NCBI GenBank assembly: GCA_964598695.1
Contig: CAZRDB010000014.1
Location: 1-48,281, forward strand
Direction: 5' to 3'
Length of the DNA stretch: 48,281 bases
Source: CAZRDB01 sp964598695
GTDB taxonomy: Bacteria; Armatimonadota; Zipacnadia; UBA1398
Shown: positions 16,234 to 25,573 of the stretch, piece by piece
Numbering within the stretch: position 1 is the stretch's first letter
Layout: each line of letters begins with the position of its first letter
Translations under genes and position numbers: made by a program
The notes under the pieces: model-generated
Databases searched by the model: none
What the model saw: only the letters and a program-made list of their open reading frames with translations
What the model was told of the DNA's origin: nothing

Positions 16234-17256
16234 ATGGGTGCGCGCCTCGGGTTGCCCCTGGCAGTCGTGCTCGGCTGCGCGCTGTCCCTGCCGACCGTGC
16301 GGGCCGAGCCCGTCGACGTGCTGCTCACGCGCGACGGCAACCGCCTCGTCGGGAGCCTCGTGTCGTTCGACGGCGAGCGCTTCCGCTTCGAGGCGTTCGG
16401 GCAGAGCTTCACCGTGGAGCGCGACCGGGTCGACGCCATCTATCTCGCGGTCGAGGACCCGTCCTCGGTGGGCCTCGGCTCGCCGACGGAACCGTCGGCC
16501 ACGCCGCCGGGGCGGCCGGCCGCGACCTCGCCCGCCGGGCCGGCGGCCCCGGCCGAGGTTCCGCGCCGCCTGCTGTACGTGGTCTCGGGCGCCTGGCCCC
16601 AGACCGACGAGACCCTGAAGTCGGTCTTCGCGGAGGCCGGCTACCGCGTGCAGGTGGCCGAGGCCGTCACGGGGTCGCTCGACGGCTTCGACCTCGTCGT
16701 CTACGCCCGCCAGAGCCCCGGCGATGCCGGAGCCCCGCGCGAGCTGCGCCGGTTCATCGAGGCCGGCGGCGGTTGCGTCTTCCTCGCGGCGGCCCCGGCC
16801 GCACTCGCCGACCCCACCCGGCAGCGAGACCCCGCCACCGCCGGCGATACCTCGGCCCTCGCCGAGTGGCTCGGCGCCCGGGCCTTCGCCGGTCCGGGCT
16901 GTGTCGAGCGCGCCCTGGTGCGCTCCCCGTCGATGCTGCTCGCCACCGCCGACCCCTTCGGCGACCACCCGGACTGGGCCGAGGGCCTCACGCTGTGGAG
17001 CGCCCGCGGCGAGTGGGAGGTGGCCCGCACCACGCGCGCCGCGCTGTGCGAAGGGGCGCGGGTGATCGCGACCGGCACGCCCTCGGGCCCCGGCGCCGAG
17101 CCCGGCGTGTGGGCGTACGCGTACCGGTTCGGCGAGGGACGGGTCTACTACCAAGCGCTGCTGTACGACCCGAGGAACCCGGCCCTGCTCGACCTGCTTG
17201 TCTCCGGCGCGGCGTGGGCGGCACGCGGCCCCGCACCCGCACCCCTCGTCCCGTAA
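16234..17256 (+). CDS. Exported protein with an Sm-like N-domain and amidotransferase/ThuA-like domain
   Basis: This 340-residue protein has a signal peptide ending near TVRA. A short beta domain (about 25-75) of the 'LTRDGNRLVGSLVSFDGE' type follows, common in exported proteins of this lineage. After a Pro/Ala linker, residues about 105-335 look like a class I glutamine-amidotransferase fold: a buried strand RRLLYVVSG, 'FDLVVYARQ', 'RFIEAGGGCVFLA', and a terminal GRVYYQALLYD. No catalytic cysteine is evident at the nucleophile elbow. The start follows AGGAGGAG by five bases. It sits 9 bp upstream of the Nramp gene, so co-transcription is likely, but a role in metal handling is only inferred. 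Confidence 0.62.
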   Translation: MGARLGLPLAVVLGCALSLPTVRAEPVDVLLTRDGNRLVGSLVSFDGERFRFEAFGQSFTVERDRVDAIYLAVEDPSSVGLGSPTEPSATPPGRPAATSPAGPAAPAEVPRRLLYVVSGAWPQTDETLKSVFAEAGYRVQVAEAVTGSLDGFDLVVYARQSPGDAGAPRELRRFIEAGGGCVFLAAAPAALADPTRQRDPATAGDTSALAEWLGARAFAGPGCVERALVRSPSMLLATADPFGDHPDWAEGLTLWSARGEWEVARTTRAALCEGARVIATGTPSGPGAEPGVWAYAYRFGEGRVYYQALLYDPRNPALLDLLVSGAAWAARGPAPAPLVP

Positions 17257-17265
17257 GGAGGATCG

Positions 17266-18558
17266 ATGAGCCGCCGCAAAGCGATCAGCGATGAGGCGAC
17301 CCTGGAGGCCGCCGGCGAGGTGCTCTCGGGCACGAGCCAGCGCGGCTTCTTCGCCCGGCTCCTGCCGTTCCTCGGCCCCGCGTTCATCGCCTCGGTCGCC
17401 TACATGGACCCGGGCAACTTCGCGACCAACATCGCCGGCGGGGCCCAGTTCGGCTACATGCTCATCTGGGTCATCGTCGTCAGCAACCTCATGGCGATGC
17501 TCATCCAGACCCTCTCGGCCAAGCTGGGGATCGCGACCGGCAAGAACCTCACCGAGCTGTGCCGCGACCACTACAGCAAGCCGGTGGTGTGGGGGATGTG
17601 GTTCGTGGCCGAAGCCGTCGCCATGGCCACCGACCTCGCCGAGTTCCTCGGAGCCGCGGTCGGCTTCCAGCTTCTCTTCCACTGTCCGCTGATCGTCGGC
17701 GGGATCCTGACGGCCATCTCGACCTTCCTGATCCTCGGCCTCCAGCGCCACGGCTTCCGCCCGCTCGAGGCGGTCATCACCGCCATGGTCGGGGTCATCG
17801 CCGCCTGCTACCTCATTGAGACCGTGCTCGACCGGCCCGACTGGGGCGCGATCGGCCGGGCGATCGTGGTGCCGCGCCTGGAGGGCACCGAGAGCGTGGT
17901 CCTCGCAACCGGCATCCTCGGCGCGACCGTCATGCCCCACGTCATCTACCTGCACTCGGCGCTCACCCAGGGACGGATCGTGACGCGCGACCCCGGCAGG
18001 CTGCGAACGCTGCTGCGGTTCGAGATCACCGACGTGCTGCTCGCGATGGGCGGCGCGGGACTGATCAACGGCGCGATGCTCATCATGGCCGCCTCGACCT
18101 TCCACCGCGCCGGCATGCACGAAGTCGGCTCGATCGAGACCGCCTACGAGACCCTGACCCCCCTCCTTGGCCCCGCGGCGAGCTGGGTCTTCGGCCTCTC
18201 GCTGCTCGCCTCCGGCCTCTCGTCCTCGGCCGTGGGGACCATGGCCGGCCAGGTGGTCATGCAGGGCTTCGTCCATCGCACCATCCCCGCGTGGATCCGC
18301 CGCGGCGTCACCATGCTCCCCTCGATCGTCGTCATCCTGATGGGTCTCGACCCGACCCGCGTGTTGGTGATCAGTCAGGTTGTGCTGAGCTTCGGCATCC
18401 CCTTCGCCCTCGTCCCCCTGATCCGTTTCACGCGCGACCGCAGGCTGATGGGCGTGCTCACGAACCACCCGGTGACCACGGTGGTCGCGTACGGCGTCGC
18501 CGGCCTGATCATCGCGCTCAACCTCTTCCTTCTGCACGAGATCTTCCTGGGAGGGTGA
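17266..18558 (+). CDS. mntH: Nramp-family divalent metal transporter
   Basis: It imports Mn2+ or Fe2+ with protons across the inner membrane. The 430-residue protein has about 11 hydrophobic helices. The metal-binding TM1 motif DPGN is at 48-51 (YMDPGNFATN), and the TM6 motif MPH is at 223-225 (TVMPHVIYLHS). Family length is normal. The ribosome binding site AAGGAGG overlaps the end of the upstream gene's stop. Five bases after its stop a tandem universal stress protein gene begins; Nramp-UspA pairs and fusions occur in other bacteria, which suggests a stress- or nucleotide-linked control of metal uptake. MntH is a functional best guess within the family. Confidence 0.92.
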   Translation: MSRRKAISDEATLEAAGEVLSGTSQRGFFARLLPFLGPAFIASVAYMDPGNFATNIAGGAQFGYMLIWVIVVSNLMAMLIQTLSAKLGIATGKNLTELCRDHYSKPVVWGMWFVAEAVAMATDLAEFLGAAVGFQLLFHCPLIVGGILTAISTFLILGLQRHGFRPLEAVITAMVGVIAACYLIETVLDRPDWGAIGRAIVVPRLEGTESVVLATGILGATVMPHVIYLHSALTQGRIVTRDPGRLRTLLRFEITDVLLAMGGAGLINGAMLIMAASTFHRAGMHEVGSIETAYETLTPLLGPAASWVFGLSLLASGLSSSAVGTMAGQVVMQGFVHRTIPAWIRRGVTMLPSIVVILMGLDPTRVLVISQVVLSFGIPFALVPLIRFTRDRRLMGVLTNHPVTTVVAYGVAGLIIALNLFLLHEIFLGG

Positions 18559-18563
18559 CACCC

Positions 18564-19475
18564 ATGGCCGACACGCACCCCTTCGCCCGACTCCTCGTGC
18601 CGCTCGACGGCTCGGGCCTGGCCGAGGCCGTCCTGCCGGCGGTGGAGGCGCTCGCCGCGCGCTTTGGCGCGACCGTGACCCTGCTCCACGTTCTGGAGCG
18701 CAACCCGCCCGGCACGATCCACGGCGAGAAGCACCTCGCCGAGACCGACGAGGCCGAGGCCTACATCGCGCGGGTCGCCGAGCGCCTCACCGCGCGGGGG
18801 ATCTCGGTCGAATCGCACATCCACGACGCCCGAGAGAGGGATGTCGCCGGCAGCATCATCGCCCACGCCGCCGAGTACGAGCAGGAGCTGGTGGTGCTCG
18901 CGAGCCACGGCAGCGGGGGGTTGCGCAACGTGCTCGTCGGGAGCATCGCCGAGCAGGTGCTCCAGCGCGGCGCGCAGCCGATCCTGCTCGTGCGCCCCGA
19001 GCGCGGGGCGTCGGCCGAGTTCGCGCCCCGGACCATCCTCGCGCCCGTCCATGACGCCCATGCGCAGGAGGCCTCGCTCTGCGCTGCGACGACCCTCGGC
19101 CGCGTCTTCGACGCCCGCGTGCACCTGGTCTGGGTGGTGGCGACGGCCGCGACGCTGAGCGGCGATGAGGCTCCGACTGCGACGATGCTCCCGGGCACGA
19201 TGCGGGCGCTCCTCGAGATGCGGACGCGCGAGGCCGAGACGACGCTTGCCGGGATGGCCGACGGCTGCCGCGCGGAGGGTGTCGAGGTCGTCAGCCGCGT
19301 CGCCCGGGGCGAGGCCGTGCGGGCGGTCAGCCACTACGCGCGCGACGTCCAGCCCGACCTGATCGTCCTCTCGAGCCACGGCCGCTCCGGTCTCGGCGCC
19401 CTCCTCGAGGGCAGCTTCGCCCACCGTCTCGCCCAGCGCGTCGACTGCCCGCTGCTGCTCCTGCGGGTGCCGTAG
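18564..19475 (+). CDS. Tandem universal stress protein (two UspA domains)
   Basis: Two UspA domains in one 303-residue polypeptide: domain 1 about 6-148, domain 2 about 153-303. Each begins with a beta strand (RLLVPLDGS; RTILAPVHD) and ends with an ATP-loop-like motif: SHG-SGGLRNVLV-GS in the first, SHG-RSGLGALLE-GS in the second. The first glycine of the classical G-2x-G-9x-G(S/T) motif is Ala or Ser, so nucleotide binding is likely but unproven. The ATG at 18564 follows GGGAGG and lies five bases after the transporter's stop; the two are surely co-transcribed. The protein is cytoplasmic and may act on the transporter or serve general stress survival. Confidence 0.88.
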   Translation: MADTHPFARLLVPLDGSGLAEAVLPAVEALAARFGATVTLLHVLERNPPGTIHGEKHLAETDEAEAYIARVAERLTARGISVESHIHDARERDVAGSIIAHAAEYEQELVVLASHGSGGLRNVLVGSIAEQVLQRGAQPILLVRPERGASAEFAPRTILAPVHDAHAQEASLCAATTLGRVFDARVHLVWVVATAATLSGDEAPTATMLPGTMRALLEMRTREAETTLAGMADGCRAEGVEVVSRVARGEAVRAVSHYARDVQPDLIVLSSHGRSGLGALLEGSFAHRLAQRVDCPLLLLRVP

Positions 19476-19585
19476 CGCGGCCGCGGGGGAGGCGATCTCC
19501 CGCCTGGGCCGAACTCCCTTGTCGTCAACCGGGCGGCGCGACCGACCGCGCCGCGGCGTCACGCACCAGATGGGAGTGCTACTCG

Positions 19586-21079
19586 ATGGCTCGGATCACA
19601 CGTCGCAGATTCCTCGAAGACGCGTTATGGGCGACCGCCTCGGTGGGCGCGTTCTCGGCCGTGCGGCCGGCGCGCGCGCAGCAGGCCGTGGCCGCCAACG
19701 ACAAGCTGGGCGTCGCGATCGTCGGCGTCCACGGGCAGGGCAACGGCCACATCGGCGCGTTCCTGGGTGAGCCGCGCTGCGAGATCCTCTACATCGTCGA
19801 CGCGGAGAAGGCGCTCGCCGAGCAGCGGGCCGCGGAGGTCGAGGCCAAGACCGGCCGCAAGCCCAAGGCGGTCCAGGACATGCGCCGGGCCTTCGCCGAT
19901 CCCGCGGTCGATGTCGTCAGCACGGCCACGCCCAACCACTGGCACGCGCTCACCGCGATCTGGGCCATGCAGGCCGGTAAGCACGTCTACGTCGAGAAGC
20001 CGCTCGCCTACAGCATCCCGGAAGGCCGGGCCATCGTCGCCGCCTCGCGCAAGTACGACCGGATCTGCCAGGTCGGCACCCAGTGCCGCAGCCACCGGGC
20101 GCTCCGTGACACCGTGGCGTTCCTCCAGGAGGGCGGGATCGGCGAGGTCAACTTCGCCCGCGGCCTGTGCTACAAGCGCCGCAAGTCGATCGGCGCTCTC
20201 GGCCATTACGAGGGCGACATCCCCGAGACGCTCGACTTCAGCCTCTGGAGCGGGCCGGCGACCTACACGAGTCCCAGGCTCACCCGCCCCAGCCTCCACT
20301 ACGACTGGCACTGGCAGCGCCACTACGGCAACGGCGACCTCGGCAACCAGGGGCCCCACCAGACCGACATCGCGCGCTGGGGCCTCGGCCTCGATCGGCA
20401 CCCCGAGACCGTCCTCGCCTACGGCGGCCGCCTCGGCTACCAGGCCGAGACGAACGACCCGGCCTTCGTCGATGCGGGCGATGTCGCCAACACCGAGGTC
20501 TCGATCTACAACTACGGCGACAAGTGCATCGTCTTCGAGACCCGCGGGCTCGAGACGCCCGACCTCCGGGGCGCGAAGATCGGCGTGATCTTCTACGGCT
20601 CCGAGGGCTACCTCGTGAACACCAGCTACACCGCCTCGACCGCGTTCGACCTCGACGGCAACAAGATCCGGGAGTTCGAGGGGGGCGGCAGCCACTTCGG
20701 CAACTTCCTCGACTGCGTTGTGGCGGGCACGCGTGAGGGGCAGAACGGCGACTGCCTCGAGGGCCACTACTCGGCCGCGATCAGCCACCTCGGCAACATC
20801 TCGTACTACCTCGGCGCCCAACACCGGATCGGCCTGGACGAGGCCCGCAGTCGCGTCGAGACGGTCGAGAGTCTCGACGACAACCTGGAGACCTTCGATC
20901 GCACCGTCCAGCACCTGAAGGACAACGGCGTGGACCTCGCCGCGACCCCGCTCTCGGTTGGCCCGCTGCTGCGCTTCGACCCGACCCGCGAAGTGTTCCC
21001 CGGCAACGAGGCCGCGAACGCGCTGCTCACGCGCGAGTACCGCGAGGGCTTCGTTTGCCCGACCGCCGACCGAGTCTAG
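19586..21079 (+). CDS. Tat-exported Gfo/Idh/MocA family oxidoreductase
   Basis: NAD(P)-dependent sugar or cyclitol dehydrogenase family. The 497-residue protein starts with a twin-arginine signal (TRRRFLEDALW ... RPARA), so it is exported folded with its cofactor. The Rossmann part has VAIVGVHGQGNGH and the hallmark EKP at 137-139 (Lys138 is the expected catalytic lysine). The C-terminal half carries the GNGDLGNQGPHQTDIARWGLG block typical of a Tat-secreted subfamily expanded in planctomycetes and relatives. Its substrate is unknown. GGGAG lies ten bases before the ATG. It stands alone, 110 bp after the stress protein gene, and is followed by the post-stop element and a hairpin. Confidence 0.92.
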   Translation: MARITRRRFLEDALWATASVGAFSAVRPARAQQAVAANDKLGVAIVGVHGQGNGHIGAFLGEPRCEILYIVDAEKALAEQRAAEVEAKTGRKPKAVQDMRRAFADPAVDVVSTATPNHWHALTAIWAMQAGKHVYVEKPLAYSIPEGRAIVAASRKYDRICQVGTQCRSHRALRDTVAFLQEGGIGEVNFARGLCYKRRKSIGALGHYEGDIPETLDFSLWSGPATYTSPRLTRPSLHYDWHWQRHYGNGDLGNQGPHQTDIARWGLGLDRHPETVLAYGGRLGYQAETNDPAFVDAGDVANTEVSIYNYGDKCIVFETRGLETPDLRGAKIGVIFYGSEGYLVNTSYTASTAFDLDGNKIREFEGGGSHFGNFLDCVVAGTREGQNGDCLEGHYSAAISHLGNISYYLGAQHRIGLDEARSRVETVESLDDNLETFDRTVQHLKDNGVDLAATPLSVGPLLRFDPTREVFPGNEAANALLTREYREGFVCPTADRV

Positions 21080-21100
21080 AGCAGTTCTCGCAAGTTCTCG
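21075..21100 (+). repeat. Post-stop element B (shared with 7214-7240)
   Basis: From the stop codon the sequence reads TCTAGAGCAG then TTCTCGC-AAG-TTCTCGC, itself a 7-bp direct repeat. It matches element A at 7214 apart from pyrimidine exchanges and two bases. It precedes a hairpin by 23 bp. Confidence 0.45.
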
Positions 21101-21123
21101 CGCAAGAGCGAAGAGCGACAACC

Positions 21124-21144
21124 TGCGGAGGTTCGCCCTCCGCA
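21124..21144. terminator. 8-bp perfect hairpin after the Gfo/Idh/MocA gene
   Basis: TGCGGAGG, loop TTCGC, CCTCCGCA. It lies 45 bp after the stop codon with no T-run. Probably marks the transcript end; the following gene starts at 21295. Confidence 0.5.
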
Positions 21145-21294
21145 CCGCTCCGGTAGGGCAGAAGGACGAGCATTCGAGGGGCAGCTCCTCCGGGCGCCCG
21201 CGAGGTGCTCGTCCGCGCCCACCGAAGCCTCCGAGTACCGGCCCGGGCGCCCATGCTCGAACCGGCGCGACGGCTCCTTGGAGGCGCGAACCCG

Positions 21295-24200
21295 ATGACC
21301 CTCTCCGCACTCGTGCTCCTCTTGCTCGCCCCCACACCGCCCGATCTCCTCGCCTACCTGCCGTTCGACGGCGCGGTCGGCGTGGTCCTCGGCCAGGGCG
21401 GACTCCGTCCCCTGGGCGAGCTGCCGGCGACTGTGCCGGGCCTCCGCGGCGGGGCCGCGAGCCTGGCGAGCGACTGCCGGCTCGAGCCGGGCAGCGTCTT
21501 CCCCAAGGCCGAGGGCACATTCGCGGTGTGGCTCCGTGCCGAGTGGCCGGCCGATGACCGCGCCACCCACTACCTACTGAGTCTCTACGGCGACCCGAGC
21601 CTCCCCGAGAGCTGGCTCCACAACCGCTTCGCGCTGTGCGAGGCCGGCGGGCGCCTCGGGCTCACCGTGTACGGCGCCGCGGCCGGCGAGCAGCTCGCGC
21701 TCGAGGCGGAGGCGGGCGCGCTCCGCGACGGCGCCTGGCATCACGTCGCCTGCACCTGGAAGGGGATCGGCACGGGAGCCGTGACGCTGCGGCTGTACCT
21801 CGATGGCTCGCTCGTTGCCGAGCAGTCCGCGCCCGCCCTTTCGATGGGCGCCTTCGGCACGACGATCGACATCGGCCGTGACTCCGACGGCTCCCCCGAC
21901 TACGCCGCCGCCCTGCTCGATGACCTCTTCCTCTACTCCCGCGCCCTGACCCCGGAGGAGATCGCGGCGGGTGTCCGCCAGGTGCGCGGGGGAGTCGCGC
22001 CGGCGGCGGTCGAGGCCTCCGCGCCGCGGGCCGTCGAGGGTTGGGCCCGGCCCGACCTCCCCTATCGGGTAGCGTTGACGCTCCCGGCGGCGGAGACGAC
22101 ACGCCCCCGGTCGCTCGCCCGCGCCGAGCTTGCGACGGTCCTCGGGCAGATCGCCGCGCTCCGCGAGGGCCGCGGGCTCGAGCCCGACACGGCGGTGCTG
22201 GTGGATGCGTCGGGGGCGCGAGAGACCGCGCTCGACTGCCGGACCGGCATGGCCACGTGGGAGGAGGACGCCGCCGAGGTCGGCGCCCCGGAGCGGGCCC
22301 TGATGCTGTACGTGGGCGGCGCTCCGGGCTACGAGTACGTCGCGCCGCTCGTCGTCGCGACGCCCGCCGAGCCGCTCGCGGCGCCCCCAACGGCGGACAC
22401 GCCGACCTCCGACTACGCGTGGGAGACCTACCGCGACGCCTGGGACTTCGACGAAGGCGACACGGAGGAGATCGACCGGTTCGGCGATCGACCGGAGCTG
22501 ATCCGGGACGCGCGAGTCGAGGACGGCGTGCTCACGGCACGCGTCAGCGAGGATCCGTACATCATCTGGGGCACGATGTGGGGCGCCGAGGACGCGGGCC
22601 GCCGCACGGTGCGGATCGACGTGACCCGCACCAACCTGCTGACCCTCCGCGTCCGCCAGAGCGTCGAGTACGCGACGTGGCGGATTCTCGGCCGGACGGC
22701 GGGATCGGACTCCCTCCAGCAGTACGAGTTCGGCGTCCGGGGGACGGGCTGGCAGACGATCGCGATCGACCTTCGCCGCGAGGCGCGCTGGACCGGGACC
22801 CTCTCCGCGTTCCGGATCGACCCGACCGAGAAGGTCGAGGCCGAGATCGCGATCGACTGGGTGCGCCTCACCCCCTCGATCCGCTGCGCGGTGGGCGCGG
22901 TCGAGGCGCTCGGCGAGCCCTCCGGGGCGGTCGCGCGCCTGGAGCTGGCGCTCGCGGATCGGAGCCCGGTCGCGGGGAGCGAGCAGACCGTGACGGTCCG
23001 GGCCCTCGATGCGGCCGGGGCGCCGGTCGCCGGGCAGCCCATCCTCGTGCGGCTCGCGGAGGGATCGGACGGGGCACTCCAACCCACCGGCGCGGCCTTC
23101 GCCCTGCCCGGCGGGGGCGTCCGCGGCCTCACCGACAACGCGGGGAGCCTCCGCGTCTCCCTCACCGCCGGCGCGCGTGCGGCGGAGCGCTCGGCGACCC
23201 TCCTCGCGGCGTCCGAGTTCCCGACCGTCGAGGCGGCGCCGGTCGAGATCGCCTCGATCGCGGGGCCTCCCCACCACTACGTGGTGCTCTCGCCGCGCGT
23301 GACCATCGTCCCCGAGACGGAGACGCCGCTCGCCATCGAGGCCCACGTCGCCGACGCCTGCGGCAACCGGCTGCCCCTCGCAGGGCGGCGGCTGAGCTGG
23401 TCGGTCGAGGACGGCATGCTCGAGGACGCCGGGGCGGCGACCGATGCCACCGGCGGCGCCTCGGCTCGGTTCGTCCCGGCGATGGACCGACGCTGGGTCT
23501 ACCGGATCGAGGTCGTGGATGACCAGGGCCTCGCGGGCGCCTCGGGCGAGGTCTGCGTCCTCCCGAAGGGCCCGCGGACGGAGCCGGTCACCCTCGGCCC
23601 GAACGGCTACTTCCGGATGGGCGCGGAGCCCTTCGTCCCGCTGGGCGGCTTCTACGCGGTGTGGATCCCCCACGCGGCGCCTCCGGGGACGGAGGAGGGG
23701 CTCGACTTCGGGCCGTTCACCCGCGCGACCGAGGAGGAGATCCACCACTGGTTCGGCCACCTCCGGGATCAGGGCGTGACCGCGATGCGCCTGATGCTGC
23801 GCACCCACGAGTCGGCCGGTTGTGAAGCGCTCGACGCGGGCGGACGGGTGAACCCCAGGCTCTTCGCGCGGGTGCTGCGGATGCTCGACATCGCGCGGCG
23901 GTACGGCCTCTGCTTCCTGCTCACGCTCCACGACGACTACGACAAGCCGGTCTACTGCAACGAGCGGAACCTCGAGGCCTTCTCGCTGCCGGCCTTCGAG
24001 GGCGTCGACCTCGCAGCGCTCCCGGAGTTCCAGCGGCGGTTCCTCGTGGAGCGCGACCTGGTCGCCCCCCCGGAGCGCTACACCGACCCCGACGCGATCG
24101 CCTGCCAGGATCTGTACACGCGGGAGGCGGTCGGCTACCTGCGCGACAACCCCGCCCTCTTCGGGTGGGAACTCGAGAACGAGATGGTCGACTGCCCCGC

Positions 24201-25164
24201 CTCCTGGGTGAACCACCAGCTCGAGGTCATCCGGGGCGTCGACCCCGTGACGCCGATCTGCGTGAGCCACGGTGGCGGCGGTCTGGAGACAGCCGACCCT
24301 CTGTGGTGGACGACCCGGACCGCCATCGACTTCTACACCTACCACCTCTACCCGCTCGGGACGACCACCCCCGACGTCGACTACGGCGCGGGCGTTGACC
24401 TCCTCACCCGCTATGGCCGGATGGCGGGCACGTGCTTCCTGGGCGAATCGGTCGGCGACGAGTTCTCGAGCTTCCCCGCCGAGCGCCTCGAGGATCGGCG
24501 GGCGATGGCCCGCGATGTCATCTGGCTGAGTCTCATGAACGGCAACCCGGGCTGCTTCTTCTGGAACGCGCGAGGCCACGAGCTGGCCGAGTTCCGCCTC
24601 GCGCGCGCGGTCACGTCGCGGTTCGACTGGACGACGTGGAGGCGCAAGCGCCCGTCGGTCGCGCTCCTCGTGCCTCACCCGCTCGACAGCGACAAGTACT
24701 ACCGCACCCCCGAGGGACGGCTCGACTGGGGGGCCATGGCGAGCGCCTGCCAGACGTTCCTCTCCTACGGCGCGGACTTCGACTTCGCGACCTCGTCGGA
24801 GGGGTACGCCGAGACCCACCGGCCCGGCGAGGCGCTGCTCCCGCCTCCCGATGACCGTCCCTTCGAGCCCTCGAGGGGCTATCAGCTCGCCTCACTCACC
24901 CGGGAGGACGCCCGCCAGGGCCTCCTCTATCTCCGCTGCTTCGCGGGCGTCGAGCCGTGGGAGGTCGGCCCGGGCCGCTCGATCTACCTCCGCACGCGCA
25001 AGCCCGCGCCGGCCCGGGTGCGGCTCGAGTTGCCGCCGGCGCGTGTCACTGCGCACGTGTGGGACCTCAACACCGGCGAGGAGCGCACCCTCGAGGTCGC
25101 CGGCACGGGGACGCTCGAGCTGGGCACGAGCGACCACGACTTCGCCGTGCTATGGGAGGCGGGT
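21295..25164 (+). CDS. Exported LamG plus cellulase-like glycosidase; natural stop codon apparently lost
   Basis: About 1290 residues. A signal peptide (MTLSALVLLLLAP) leads into a LamG/concanavalin-like domain (about 25-235), beta-rich regions with Ig-like repeats (about 545-765), then a clan-A TIM barrel (about 770-1150). Candidate catalytic glutamates are Glu963 (WELENE) and Glu1051 (FLGES). A C-terminal beta domain ends ...DHDFAVLWEAG at 25164. No stop follows in frame: the frame stays open through a tandem repeat, across the antisense of the next gene and into the methyltransferase gene, to 29358. A TAG occurs one base out of frame at 25164-25166, so one missing G in GCGGGT would explain this. 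The end given is that likely original end. GGAGG lies ten bases before the ATG. Substrate unknown. Confidence 0.7.
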
Positions 25165-25470
25165 AGGTGCGGCTCCTCCCGGGACCTCGGCTGCCGGCGC
25201 CGCCGCCCACGGGAGAGCCTCCGTCTGTGGGGTCTTCCCCAGGGGATTGGCGCGGTCTCCGGGCCGGCGCGCAGCGCCATGGCACGGGGACGCTCGAGCT
25301 GGGCACGAGCGACCACGACTTCGCCGTGCTATGGGAGGCGGGTAGGTGCGGCTCCTCCCGGGACCTCGGCTGCCGGCGCCGCCGCCCACGGGAGAGCCTC
25401 CGTCTGTGGGGTCTTCCCCAGGGGATTGGCGCGGTCTCCGGGCCGGCGCGCAGCGCCATGGCACGGGGAC
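25102..25470. repeat. 179-bp exact tandem duplication plus 11-bp third copy start
   Basis: Unit 1 is 25102-25280 and unit 2 is 25281-25459; the first 11 bases (GGCACGGGGAC) recur at 25460-25470. The unit includes the last 21 codons of the glycosidase gene plus about 115 bp downstream. Because 179 is not a multiple of three, the second copy is read in another frame. The 408-bp gap 25165-25572 otherwise holds only the structures listed next. Confidence 0.9.
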
Positions 25471-25493
25471 CGAGGCAATCCCCCGAGGGTGGT

Positions 25494-25512
25494 CCGGAGG
25501 GGGACCCTCCGG
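25494..25512. terminator. Perfect 8-bp hairpin between convergent genes
   Basis: CCGGAGGG, loop GGA, CCCTCCGG. It lies between the glycosidase gene (plus) and the gene ending at 25573 (minus) and could stop transcription from both. No T-run. Confidence 0.45.
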
Positions 25513-25573
25513 CGGGTGTGGGCGGAGCCCACGGTCGTGGGCGCGGGTGTGGGCGGAGCCCACGGTCGTGGGC
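25512..25573. repeat. Two exact 31-bp tandem repeats with nested palindromes
   Basis: Copies at 25512-25542 and 25543-25573 are identical. Each contains GTGGGC-GGA-GCCCAC and the overlapping GCCCAC-GGTC-GTGGGC, so several mutually exclusive hairpins are possible. The second copy ends on the last base of the neighbouring gene's stop codon. Confidence 0.85.

Noticed and set aside
15769..18561. A minus-strand open frame of about 930 codons
   Set aside because: Antisense to the Nramp and exported-protein genes, which have definite motifs.
21574..24819. A minus-strand open frame of about 1080 codons
   Set aside because: Antisense of the LamG/cellulase-like gene, whose sense frame has clear domains.
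25102..25573. CRISPR array
   Set aside because: The units are directly adjacent, differ in length (179 and 31 bp), have no spacers, and no cas gene is in the window.
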